From NCBI RefSeq assembly GCF_000718005.1, contig NZ_JODV01000012.1: a DNA stretch of 64,000 nt. One strand, 5' to 3'. Numbering within the stretch: position 1 is the first letter of the stretch; every line of letters begins with the position of its first letter. Positions 8,933 through 19,300 of this stretch are shown one piece after another. Under the pieces are notes generated by a model. The model made no database searches. It worked only from the letters and a program-made list of their open reading frames with translations, and had not been told where the DNA came from. The DNA comes from Actinoalloteichus_B caeruleus (GTDB lineage Bacteria; Actinomycetota; Actinomycetes; Mycobacteriales; Pseudonocardiaceae). The translations under genes and the position numbers were made by a program.

Positions 8933-11900
8933 TCGGCGGTGTCCTCTCCACCCGGTCGCTCGCCGACCACCGACCAACTCAGCCGGAACTCGGCGCCCGG
9001 GTTGCCTCGCGCGTAGGCGCGGATCTCCGCACCGAACTCGCTGACCAACCGGTCCAGTTCCCGCTCGACCGCACTGGCGCTGATCTTCGCCCGCCCTCCG
9101 CTGACGGTGTGTCGTTCCGGTTCGGGAGACGGAGCCGCGGCGGCGCCCCGTTCGACGCCGTTCGACTGGGACACCGCACCTGATGAAGTGGGCCGCGAGT
9201 CGGGGCCAGTCGGCAACGTCTGATTCCCGACCAGGCGCGCCGCTTCATTGACAAGAGCCACCACCCGGTGCCTCACCGCGTTGAGGAGCGGCAGGAGGTC
9301 CCTGGTGAACTGATCAGCCTGACTGACCTCCGCGATCTCTCGCAGCAGCTCGTCGGCACGGTCACCCACGGAATCCCCTCGCCCAGTGAACTGCCGCAGC
9401 GAATCCAGCAGGCTCCAGTCGAACCCACCCAGCGCCGCACGCACTTCGCGCGAGGATTTGATCGCGACGGCGAGCGTCTCGTCAGCGGTGGCGTGGTGCG
9501 CGGAGGCGAGTTGCCGCACGAGAGCCGTCGCGTCGCCCGTCGTCGCGGTGATCCGAGCGAGGAGGTTCGCCGCGTCTCGACTGGAGACGACACGAGGCAC
9601 GTCCCGCGCATCTGCGATCCCCAGTGCCGCGCCGTGACGGTCCAGCTCCCGCCGTACATCGGCGGCCGGGCCCTCGAGGACCTCAGCCTTCTGTCGGACC
9701 GCCTCGGCGAGTCGGTTGACGTTCCGCGTGAACAACGTTTCTGGAACGTGCACACCGAACAGCACCGCCGCCCGCTGCCGCGCCCGGTCGAACTCCTCGG
9801 CGGTGGGTAGCGCCTGTGCCCGCAGCGAGTGACCAGGTCCGATTCTGTCGAGGTCCGGGGGTTCACGAAGTGGTGAACCATGCAACAGCCAGGCGCGATC
9901 GGCGAGCAACGCGTAGGTGGTGATGATCAGGCCGCTGACGGCCCTGCCCAGCCCAGTGTATCCGAGTTCCTCGATCCAGGATCGGATGTCCTCCACCCGG
10001 TAGTCCCCGGTGACGCCGTGTTTCGTCGCGGCCTGCTCGATACGGCGCCTCCACTCGGTGGAGACGTTCAGCGGCCCGTCGGATACTTCCCCCAGTTCCA
10101 ATGGGTGGACGACCCGCTTCACCAGGGCGAGGTGCGCGCGGTCGACGACCACCCTGCGTTGGCCGTCTTCCAGGGCACGACCAATCCAACTGAGCGCGGT
10201 GCGCAGGTCCGCCAAGCCGATGGCCTTGCGATTTCGCTGGGGATCGAAGTCGGGATGTTTGGGGTGGAGCGTGTCGAACAGCCCATCCGCGAGGACGAGC
10301 GCGTTGTCCTCGAACGTCGTGCCGCCGGTGAGGCGGGGGGTGTACCCCTCCAGCAGGGACCGGACGTGCCCGTCCTCGCCCACCTCCTTGCCGATGGTCG
10401 ACTCGTCGGCCTGGGCGATGCCGTAGAGCTGACGTAGCGCTGCCACCAGCTGCGTTTCCAGGTTGTCGCGCTGGGCTTGCAGCTGGTGCCGGATTTTGAC
10501 CCGAGTCTCCTCGGAGTAGGTCGCCGCGTAGTCGGTGAGCCGGTCACGTTCGAGCAGGTACCGGATCTTGAGCAACCGACCGAGCTGCGCTGACCTGCGC
10601 GGGGAGAAGAAGTGCGGTAGCCACACCAGTGTGGGCGCATTGAGCCCGCTGCGCCGCAGATGGGTGACGCGGGCCGCGTCGCTGAGCGGAGACTGGTCCG
10701 CATCATCGAACGGGTGGTCGAGGATGACCCGGATTCGCCCCGGAACACTCGGTGTGAACTGGATATCCGGTAGGTCCCGGCCGTCACGCACGTTGGCAAA
10801 GACGAACTCGGCGGTACGTCGGGTGCCTCTCCAGACCACCTCGCGCTCGGCCACGAAATCCTCGGTGTTGTCCACGCCGAGCTGGCTCCACAACCGCTTC
10901 TTCGTCCAGATCCGACGCGCCCCGAGCGTGTCCTGCTCGCCCACGTCCTCGAGCAGCGGATCTATGTCCACGTCCGAAAGTTGCAGGCGGAACGCTGGGT
11001 CTCGCTCGTTATCGGACCGGAGCTCCCCGAACTCGGCCTGCATGTCTCGCAGCTTGGTTACCACCAGCGAGCCTGGGGGCACGGTTCGCGACCGGATGGA
11101 GCCCAGGTTGAGTGCGTTGAGCCGAGCACCGGTGAGCCGCGTCAGGGCCGGCACGTCCGGAGCGAGCGCGGCGAGTAGCAGCGTCTTGATGTACCTGTCC
11201 ATCGCTTCGAACAGCTGGGTACCCTCGCCGAAGCGGTCCCTCAGGTGGTTCCGCGCTTTGAGGTAGAACCGGTGCCCCGCCTCGGCTTCCTTGCGTAGGT
11301 GATCGGTGAACGCCTCGCCAGTACCGTCGGCCAGCACGTCCCACAGGTCGCCCAGCGGGATGAGCTGCCCCACCTTCATGTCGTCCCGACGGCGGCGAAG
11401 CATTTCCTGCAGCAGTTTCAGGCCCGTCCGTTCCCGTTGCAACGCGCCGGACAACGCGACGAGCACGTTCAGCAGCGCGGGGGACAACGGGTACACGTCG
11501 CGGAAATCCTGCCAGTCGGCACCGGTAGCGCCACTCGCGTCGAGGAGGATCTCTCGGTCGCCCGCCTTGCTCGATTCGATACTGGCGAACGCCTGGTCCA
11601 GGATCTCCCTGCCACCGGGGAGGGGTTTGAGGACCCGCTCCTTGATGATCGCAGGCAGGTTGCGGTCCTCCAGGGAGATGGTGTCGAACCGGCCCGCCAG
11701 GTAGTGCACCTGGCCTTCGAGGTTCTTGACCTCGGCGCCGGTGACGTCCTCGCCGACGAGTTTGGAAAGGTCACGCTGGCGGGAGATGAACGACACGATC
11801 GGGAGGCCGCGGTCGGCGTCACCCGACTCGATCAGTTTGACGAGTGTGTTCACCTGGGTGTTGACGAACTGCTGATCGGCCATGTGTGCCTGCAACCACA

Positions 11901-12756
11901 GGATGAGCTCATCGAGGAAGAGGATCAGCCCGTCGTATCCGAGATCGCGGGCGTGGTGGCTGATCACCGACAGGCCGTTCTCCAGCGGGATGAACGCCGC
12001 CGCGTCGCCGCTGGCGCCCCGGACGTAGGACGACATCGGGCCGGACAGCAGAGCGGACACCAGGGCGTCGCGGACAGGATCACCGGCGGGGGCGGAAAAG
12101 GCCCTGTCCAGTTCGCTGCTCGTCCAGCCGCCGATCTCAGTGCCCTCGATGACGTCGAGGTCGTCCACGTCGCCACCGTGAGACGCCGTGGTGGACGCCG
12201 AGTTCCCGTCGCCGAGCCAGTCTGCGAAATTCCTGTCGTCATTGAGGAATCTCCGCTGCTTGCGCGCGTCCTCGAGCATCGCGTCCGCCCGGTAGACGGC
12301 GGGTGTGGGATGGTCCGGGTGCTGCCTACGGACGGTGGCGACATAACCTCCCAGGATCGCCGAGTCGATGTCGCTGGCACCGACCAGGTGGTAGGGCACC
12401 ATCAGGAACTTCTTGCCGTGGAGCCACTCGTCGTGTGCGGCGAACACCGGCTGGAGGGCGGGCTTGGCGCGCGCGACCGCGTGATTGTTCAGGATCGCGT
12501 GCAGCACGGTCAGGAAGTGGCTCTTACCGGAACCGAAGGAGCCGTGGAGGTAGGCTGCGTGCGCGCTCTCGTCACGCATCGCCTTGCCAACCACGCCGAG
12601 GGCCTGGTCGAAGGCGCCGCGCAGCTGGTCGGTGACCACGTACTCGTCGACCCGAGCCTCGGTCTCGCTGAACCCTCCGGTCAGATCCACCTTGAAATCG
12701 CCGGCGTGCACCGACTCCGGAAGGTCGAGGACCTCCCGCAGGTACCTGTCGTTCAC
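8929..12756 (-). CDS. pglY: BREX type 2 ATPase PglY
   Basis: PglY is the large P-loop ATPase of type 2 BREX (the counterpart of BrxC). I take GTG 12756 (VNDRYLREVLDLPESV) as the start because it overlaps the pglX stop as GTGA and the conserved N-terminus begins there. The protein is then 1275 residues, normal for the family. Walker A is HGSFGSGKSHFLTVL near residue 72 and Walker B is DGLILFLDELILWLQ near residue 275. The remainder is long and helical, ending in a low-complexity linker (about residues 1180-1220) and a charged tail. It forms a strict four-base overlap with pglZ. In Streptomyces, PglY is an ATPase required for the phage growth limitation phenotype. Confidence 0.93.
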   Translation of the reverse strand: MNDRYLREVLDLPESVHAGDFKVDLTGGFSETEARVDEYVVTDQLRGAFDQALGVVGKAMRDESAHAAYLHGSFGSGKSHFLTVLHAILNNHAVARAKPALQPVFAAHDEWLHGKKFLMVPYHLVGASDIDSAILGGYVATVRRQHPDHPTPAVYRADAMLEDARKQRRFLNDDRNFADWLGDGNSASTTASHGGDVDDLDVIEGTEIGGWTSSELDRAFSAPAGDPVRDALVSALLSGPMSSYVRGASGDAAAFIPLENGLSVISHHARDLGYDGLILFLDELILWLQAHMADQQFVNTQVNTLVKLIESGDADRGLPIVSFISRQRDLSKLVGEDVTGAEVKNLEGQVHYLAGRFDTISLEDRNLPAIIKERVLKPLPGGREILDQAFASIESSKAGDREILLDASGATGADWQDFRDVYPLSPALLNVLVALSGALQRERTGLKLLQEMLRRRRDDMKVGQLIPLGDLWDVLADGTGEAFTDHLRKEAEAGHRFYLKARNHLRDRFGEGTQLFEAMDRYIKTLLLAALAPDVPALTRLTGARLNALNLGSIRSRTVPPGSLVVTKLRDMQAEFGELRSDNERDPAFRLQLSDVDIDPLLEDVGEQDTLGARRIWTKKRLWSQLGVDNTEDFVAEREVVWRGTRRTAEFVFANVRDGRDLPDIQFTPSVPGRIRVILDHPFDDADQSPLSDAARVTHLRRSGLNAPTLVWLPHFFSPRRSAQLGRLLKIRYLLERDRLTDYAATYSEETRVKIRHQLQAQRDNLETQLVAALRQLYGIAQADESTIGKEVGEDGHVRSLLEGYTPRLTGGTTFEDNALVLADGLFDTLHPKHPDFDPQRNRKAIGLADLRTALSWIGRALEDGQRRVVVDRAHLALVKRVVHPLELGEVSDGPLNVSTEWRRRIEQAATKHGVTGDYRVEDIRSWIEELGYTGLGRAVSGLIITTYALLADRAWLLHGSPLREPPDLDRIGPGHSLRAQALPTAEEFDRARQRAAVLFGVHVPETLFTRNVNRLAEAVRQKAEVLEGPAADVRRELDRHGAALGIADARDVPRVVSSRDAANLLARITATTGDATALVRQLASAHHATADETLAVAIKSSREVRAALGGFDWSLLDSLRQFTGRGDSVGDRADELLREIAEVSQADQFTRDLLPLLNAVRHRVVALVNEAARLVGNQTLPTGPDSRPTSSGAVSQSNGVERGAAAAPSPEPERHTVSGGRAKISASAVERELDRLVSEFGAEIRAYARGNPGAEFRLSWSVVGERPGGEDTAE

Positions 12757-15700
12757 GCTCCCTGCCCATCCTTCGCGTTGCCGCGCCGGCCGCGCATGCC
12801 AGACTCGGGCCGCCACGACGTGAGTTCCCGTTCGGTCAGTTGATACTTGCCGTGCTGCTCCTCGAGGAACGCGGCGTACTCGTCGGCGGGAACCCCGCCC
12901 CACTCCTCGTCCTCCGCGCCGTGCCACTGCTTGACCCAGGGCATGATCTCCGCGAGCCCGGCCAGCAGCGGCGTGAGACGGGCCGCGTCCCAGCCCGCCT
13001 CGAAGCTTCGATCGTTGATGATATTGACCAGTGCCTGGGCCTGGTCCTTGTGGTCCCAGCCCGCCCAACCGAGCAACAGGCTCGGGTCCGAGTCCGGACT
13101 GGCGTCCGGGTAGGAGATGAAGCGTTCCTTGGGCACGTCCAGCTTCCCCCGGTGGGCCCAGTAGCTGACCTTGCGAAAATCGCCCGAGGTGTACTTCGGG
13201 GGGACCGGGATATCCAGCTTCTGGCCGGTGCGGTCCTCCTCCCGCTGCTGGTTCCAGACGTCCTCCCACTGGGCGCGCTTGCGCAAACCAGGGTCCTTGT
13301 AGCGCAGGGCGGCGAGGTAGGGGACGTGCTGGTCAGCCACGAGCCGCTCCAGCACCTGGGCCAGCGTCAGCTCCGGTTTTCCGAGATGGTCGATCGCGTA
13401 CCGCTCCGCGACCGCGTGCGTATCCATGTCGCCACGGAACGCGTCCGCCAGCTGGTTGACGGTCAGTGTTCGCGGTTGTTCGAAGCCGTCCCGAAGTCCG
13501 AACCAGAGGTCGCGCTGCTCGCAACGATCCAACAGCCACCCACGCAGCGCCTCGGACTCCTTCTTCTCCCAGGTCTCCGTCGACCACCGCCGCTTGCACT
13601 CCGGACGCTCGATGAGGGCGATGTCCCGACGCTTCTCGATGGTGTCGATTCTCGCCTGGACGATGGCGCGGTACCAGGCCGGCCAGTGCGTCGGGATGTC
13701 GGTGATCGGTGTCGAGCGGTGTCGCTCGAACCAGGCCGTCTCGAGCTCGCCCGCCGCGACCCGGCGGGCCAGGACGATCTCGAAGGCCCGCTCACCCAGC
13801 TTCACCTCGGGGAGGTCGTCGAGGTCGGGCGCGACGACCTCCGCTACTTCCGTGTCATTCAGCAGGCTGTAGGAATGGTAGACGGTCCAGTCCAGCTCTT
13901 CCTGTACCGCGATCATCTGGCGACGGATTCGCTCATGCTCGCCCCGTGCCGCGTCGAGCCGTTCCCTGCTGGGAACGCCGGCCGCCGCCACGGCTGCCGG
14001 TTCCCGCTCGGCGAGCCGCTGGGCCAGCGTGTCGAGGGCGCGACCGTAGGTCAACGGCAACTGAGCCGGAAGCGGAAACTCCTTCAACTTCGTGCCAGTG
14101 AACTCATAAAAGCGTTCCCAGCCTTCGCTCGCGATTCCGCCTCCTTCGCCGCCGTTCCCCTTGTCATGGCTCACCTGCTTGAGCCAGAAGCACGCCGCCG
14201 ACGAGTTCAGCACCCCCAGCAGCTCAAAATGCTCATCCTCACTGGCTCCCGCAGGAAGCTTGATCACCGGCGCCGTCCTGTTGAACACCTTCCCACCACG
14301 GTCCAGGACGAAGTGATTGTGCGTAGCCACAAAAGCAAAGGAGATTGACAACGGCACCTCGTACCGCTTGACAAAGAACATGGAGTATTCAAACCAACCG
14401 AGCCCTCGCTCAAGTTGGGTCTTACCATACGCCACCCGCCCTCGAAGGAGCATCCTGTTCGGCCACAGCAATTTTTCCGATTCAGGCGATGCAACTGGTT
14501 TCAACGTGCTCGGATCATAAGGCCACAACGCAAGAGTCGGGTTATAGATACAGTAGTCACGGACCGCGTCACCTTCGACCAAAAACCTCTGAGAATCAAC
14601 GCCGACACCCCTCCTGCGAAGCACCCCCTCGGTCAACATGTAGGCATTGTCTTCCCTGGTCACGACTCCGAAGCCAACCTCGTTCACCCGCCGGGAGAGG
14701 ACGTGCGGAGTTGACCGAACAATAGAATTTAACACCACCCCCGCTCCTCCTCCACTCAAAGTCCAAGGATGTCGAGCGAATCTTTCACTATCCACGTCCT
14801 CGACGGAAATCCAGTCGGATTCACTACTCGGCTTGTCGAGCTGTTCGAGAATCGCGGTCCAGACTCGGCCATGCGCGGGAACTGGTGGCTCGGACGGCTC
14901 ACCACGTACACCAAGGACAGCCCGAACCGAACCACGCCGAGGCGGGTGATTGACTCCGATCAGGATTACGGTAGGAGTGCCGTGTCCCGGTATGAAGGCA
15001 CCCGAAGTGTCAATGACGTGAGTAAGGTTGACCTTTCCGAAGAAGAACTTCTCAATAAGGCCCCTACCAAACTCGCGCTTCATGAACGAGTTGGCGGTAA
15101 TCTGGCCGACGTAACCAGCCCCGCGCTCGTCACCATCCCGTCGGACCGCGAGTTGGAAAAGCCGTTGGGCGAACGGTACCGAGAGCGCGTAGGTGCCCGA
15201 GCAGGCGTCGTAGCGCCTACGGTACGCCTCGTTCTCCGTCTTGTCCTTCACGGTGATATAGGGCGGGTTACCCACCACGACGTGGTAGGAGGAACGACCG
15301 AGCAGGTCGCAGGAGCGAACGAATCCGTTGACGTCCTCGGTGACGTAGGCGTATGTTTCCGGCGTCGTGAACAGGTCATCCTGGATTCCCGCGGCACCAC
15401 GCCCGTGGAGGAGCGAGTCCCCGACCGCGATGTTGATCGGGAACTCGGGAGCGTTGTCCAGCCGCCTCACCCCCGCTGCCTCCAGAGCGGCGTGCAGGAG
15501 ACGGAACCGGGCGATGGACACCGCGAACGGATTCTTGTCGCAGCCGTGCACCGAGCCCAGGCTGCGCCGAATCAGCTGCCAGCCGTCGGTTCCCGGCTCG
15601 GCGGCGCGCCACTTCTCCAGTACTCGATGAAAGATCCCGAGGAGGAAGTGACCGGAACCGCAGGCTGGGTCGATGGTACGCAACCCGTCGAGCCCGAACT

Positions 15701-16373
15701 CCTCGACGGCGGGTTCCAGGGTGAGGTCGAGGATGAACTCCTCCACGAACTCGGGCGTCTGTAGGAGCGCGTACTTCTTCCTGGCCGCTTCGGACAGGTC
15801 CTGGTACAGGTCACCCAGGAACCGCGTGCTCAGGTCGGTGAAGTCGTAGCGGATTTCCCCGTCGTCGTCTCGGCGTCGCCAGAACTGGAGCAGCGCTGTC
15901 GCGGCCTCGAATGACGGGGTCACCTCCCAGAGCGGGTTGTGCCGGCGGTCGAACAGCCCGGCGGTCGTCGGGTGGGCATCGGAGAGGTGGTGGAACGCCT
16001 CGATGATCCAGTCGCGGTCGTTGTCCTGTGGACGCTGTCGAAAGTGCGCTTCGTGACGCTCCTCCGCCTCCGCCAACCGCTCGCCGGGGCCCGCGATGAA
16101 GGGAACCCCGATCAGACCGTTGTCCTCGCAGAACCGGACGAACACCGTGCCCAACACCCATGCGGCGGCGACCTGCGTCACCCGCTCGTCCCGCCAAGCC
16201 TCATAGGTAGCGCCGGTGCGCTCCGCGTCGAAGGCCTCGTCGTACTCCCCTCGCAGGGCCTTCGCGAACTCGACCTCCTGGTCGCTTCGCTCCCGCAGAT
16301 CGTCCTCGAGCAGCGTGACCTGTCTCCGCAGATCCTTCACGAGGTCGTTCGACCCAAGTCCGCGTCCGGCCAT
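12753..16373 (-). CDS. pglX: BREX type 2 adenine-specific DNA methyltransferase PglX
   Basis: This 1206-residue N6-adenine methyltransferase provides self-marking in the BREX/Pgl system. The start is ATG 16373 (MAGRGLGSNDLVKDL), 22 bases after the pglW stop; upstream in-frame codons would overlap pglW. The SAM-binding motif DPACGSGHFLLGIF lies near residue 230 and the catalytic NPPY (VVGNPPYITVKDK) near residue 366. A helical C-terminal region follows. The stretch coding roughly residues 400-700 (about 14270-15170) is visibly less GC-rich than the rest, with some 60-base lines near 48-55 percent against about 65-70 percent outside. This part should hold the target recognition domain, suggesting it was exchanged by recombination. 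Confidence 0.95.
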   Translation of the reverse strand: MAGRGLGSNDLVKDLRRQVTLLEDDLRERSDQEVEFAKALRGEYDEAFDAERTGATYEAWRDERVTQVAAAWVLGTVFVRFCEDNGLIGVPFIAGPGERLAEAEERHEAHFRQRPQDNDRDWIIEAFHHLSDAHPTTAGLFDRRHNPLWEVTPSFEAATALLQFWRRRDDDGEIRYDFTDLSTRFLGDLYQDLSEAARKKYALLQTPEFVEEFILDLTLEPAVEEFGLDGLRTIDPACGSGHFLLGIFHRVLEKWRAAEPGTDGWQLIRRSLGSVHGCDKNPFAVSIARFRLLHAALEAAGVRRLDNAPEFPINIAVGDSLLHGRGAAGIQDDLFTTPETYAYVTEDVNGFVRSCDLLGRSSYHVVVGNPPYITVKDKTENEAYRRRYDACSGTYALSVPFAQRLFQLAVRRDGDERGAGYVGQITANSFMKREFGRGLIEKFFFGKVNLTHVIDTSGAFIPGHGTPTVILIGVNHPPRRGSVRAVLGVRGEPSEPPVPAHGRVWTAILEQLDKPSSESDWISVEDVDSERFARHPWTLSGGGAGVVLNSIVRSTPHVLSRRVNEVGFGVVTREDNAYMLTEGVLRRRGVGVDSQRFLVEGDAVRDYCIYNPTLALWPYDPSTLKPVASPESEKLLWPNRMLLRGRVAYGKTQLERGLGWFEYSMFFVKRYEVPLSISFAFVATHNHFVLDRGGKVFNRTAPVIKLPAGASEDEHFELLGVLNSSAACFWLKQVSHDKGNGGEGGGIASEGWERFYEFTGTKLKEFPLPAQLPLTYGRALDTLAQRLAEREPAAVAAAGVPSRERLDAARGEHERIRRQMIAVQEELDWTVYHSYSLLNDTEVAEVVAPDLDDLPEVKLGERAFEIVLARRVAAGELETAWFERHRSTPITDIPTHWPAWYRAIVQARIDTIEKRRDIALIERPECKRRWSTETWEKKESEALRGWLLDRCEQRDLWFGLRDGFEQPRTLTVNQLADAFRGDMDTHAVAERYAIDHLGKPELTLAQVLERLVADQHVPYLAALRYKDPGLRKRAQWEDVWNQQREEDRTGQKLDIPVPPKYTSGDFRKVSYWAHRGKLDVPKERFISYPDASPDSDPSLLLGWAGWDHKDQAQALVNIINDRSFEAGWDAARLTPLLAGLAEIMPWVKQWHGAEDEEWGGVPADEYAAFLEEQHGKYQLTERELTSWRPESGMRGRRGNAKDGQGA

Positions 16374-16395
16374 CAGACCGCTGTCCTTTCCATCG

Positions 16396-19300
16396 TCAGG
16401 CTGCGCTTCCGGTTCGCAAAGCCGCCAGGAACTCGCTGTCAAGAACCACTCTCTCGCTGTCGCCGAGAACCTCCACCAACCGGGTCCCCAGGCGGGGAGC
16501 ATCCAGGGCGGAGTCGGCGGGACACAACAGCCACAGGCCGTGCGGAGCTTCTCGTGGCCGCCGAGCGGCGTTCTGCACGCCGGTCAGCAGGTCATGGCCG
16601 CCCTCATCGAAGTAGCGGGCCAACAGGGTCGCCTCGTGCAGGAAGAGCACGCCATCGTCCGCCGCGAACTCCATCAGCCGCGCGCGCAGTCTATTCCAGG
16701 CGGCGGTGACGTAGGAGGCGAAGCCCCGGGAGATCTCGCCGGTCGCGGCGAGCCGGGCGTCCAGCCGACGAACCTTCTCCCAGTCCTGTCCCCGCTCGTC
16801 GACCAGGGCCTGGAACGCGGTGAGGAACTCCGAGTCCAGGTTCACCGGTCGCAGCCGGCCGGCGTAGGCCGTCGCCACCGCCTGAGCCGCCCCCGGCACG
16901 TGCACCCCACGCACGGTGAGCGCCAGGAACCCTCCTCGTTCCAGTGCCGAGCACAGCTTGGCCTCCACGACGGCGGTGGGGTCGATTCCGGCCGCGCGCA
17001 TCCGCTCGTGCCGGGTCATCGCGGTACTGGAGGATGTCACGAATCCGGGCAGTTCCGTCGCGCGCGGTCGGAAACGCCGAGTGGTCGTGTCGTACTCGAG
17101 GGGGAAACCCGCCTGCTGGAGCGCCTCCTCCACCACGACGTGGGTCAGATCCCGCCCCAGGGCAAGCGCCGGAAAGCGAGCCCGCACCCTGGCCAGCACG
17201 TCCTCCATGGTGATGCCATGATCTCGTCGCACCCCGGCAGCCGCCTGGGAGATTCGGACTGCTCGTGCCAGGTTGAGGTCTCGCGGGTAGAGCTCGACCC
17301 GAGGGGAGGCCGCGGCGTTCTCGGACATCGCGGCGGCCAGGTCCGCGAGGCGGGTGTCCGCCAGGGCCGTCAGCCCCTCGGGCGGCGTGACGGCACGCAG
17401 TTCCCGGACCACCACCCCACGCCCGGGCAGTGGGTCCCGAGAGACCAGGTCGTCCGCCCGCTCTCCCAGTCTGACCGCGTAGTCCGCGAGTTCCGAGGCG
17501 CTGGGTTCCTCCACGCCACGCAGTGACTCGAGTGCGATGAGCAAGCGTCCACCGCGCCGGTACACGGTGAGGCGGGGGCCTCCGTCCGGCGCTCCGGGCG
17601 CCATACCTGCGTCGACCTCGGTGTCCACCCCGGCTCGCACCACGGCCAGGGCACGCGCGGCGACTCGTTCCGCGTCCTGGTCGACAGATCCGAAACGGGT
17701 CCTCAATCCGGCTGCCAGCTCGTTCGCGGTCATGATCCGGCCGGCGTCCGTGACGAGCCGGACCAGTTCGTCGCGAAGCTCCTGCAGCCGTGGTTCCTTT
17801 GCCCATGCCCGTAGAGCGTTGCGGTAATGCCACGAGACGGACGTCTGGTTGATGCCCAGTTCGTCGGCCACCTCCGACTGCGTCGGCCACGGGCGCGGAG
17901 GACCGTGCTCAGTCGGGAGTCCCAGGGTGAGGCGGATGACATCACCCCGCTTCGAGCCCCGTCGGCCGCCCTCGTAGCCGGTCAACAGCTGCGCGAGGTC
18001 GTCCACGGACAGCCGCCCCTGGTCCGCGACAGCGCGTGGACCAGGACCGTTGTCCTGACACAACGCCGACGTCCACTGCTTGTGCCGCCGGTTGAGTTCC
18101 TTGCGGACCAGGGCGCCCGCCCCGCGGGCCTTGGCGATTCGATAGAGGGGGACATTGAGCAGATCGCCGACGGTGACGGCGTCGAAGGACTGCGCCACGG
18201 AGACCGCTCGGGGCGTCAGTCCGGCGGCGTCGAGCGGTGTGTCGAGCGCGGCCGCCTCGGCGTGCGCGTTCCGCGTCTCCTCGAGGGTGGCCTCGCCGAG
18301 GCCCACGGTCCCGGGCGTGGTGACGGGGCTGGCGGCGTCGGCCACCGTGAACACCCCTCGCCACGCCTCCTCCATCTGTCGGAAACCGTCGAACCGCTTG
18401 TTGACGTCTCGGTGGAGGGCGCGGTGGAAGAAGGCGGTGAGTTCGTCCCGGAGCGCCGGATCGAAGAGGTCTACGGCGAGGGTGGGAGTGGCATCGTTGG
18501 TGGTGCGCGGGTCGGTCACGCCGTCGCCCCACACCGGTCGCCGCCCCGAGGCCATTTCGTGCAGGGTGACCGCTGCCGCGTAGCGCTCCGCGTGGTCGTC
18601 GTACCTTGGGCGGCGCTCAGTACCGAGGTGCGGGTCGAGATAGGCGCGTGTACCGGCCTTGACGTCCAACTCCGATGCCTTGGCGAGCGAGAAGTCGAAG
18701 AGCATGAGCTGCGTCGACCGGTCGGCGCGGCGGTAGACGCCGAAGTTGTCGGGTTTGAGGTCCCGGTGACGCACTCCCTGGGCTTGGAGCTGGTCGAGCG
18801 CCGTGAACAGGTCCCGTCCATAGCGTTCGAGGTAGTGGTAGCTGAGTTTCCCCTCGGCTCGCAGCAGCTCGCCCAGGGTCCCGCTCTCCGGATCGGTGCC
18901 CCCCGCGTACTCGAGGTCGAGCACCGCGCGACCGCCCAGCTGCCGTGGTGGGGCGAGCAGTTTGACGACCATTCCCCCACCCACCTTCCGCAGCGCTTCC
19001 GCTTCGTCGAGGAGCCGGACGGCCTTGGCCTCGTCGAGTGCGACCTTCAGAACCCGTCGTTCGAGGAGCGGGTCACCGTTCTCGTCCTCACCGACGTGCG
19101 TGATCAGCAGCGCACGCGCGGTCGCGCCGGTCCCAAGGATCCGTTCCACGGTCCAGTCGGAGTCGAGCGCCTGACCAGGGGACACGGCGAGGGGGTCCGC
19201 GATCACGGGCACGGCGTCGGGCAGCGACTCACGCTCGGCGCTGTCGAGACGCTTGAGGAAGGCGTCCGCCGAGTCCAACCGTTGTGCTACGTCCGCCTGG

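Noticed and set aside
11299..12843. A 514-codon plus-strand frame opposite pglY
   Set aside because: Shadow of pglY; no domains or start signals.
12757..13269. 171-codon N-terminal extension of pglY
   Set aside because: Would lie inside pglX; Gly/Arg-rich, and GTG 12756 forms a GTGA overlap at the point where family similarity begins.
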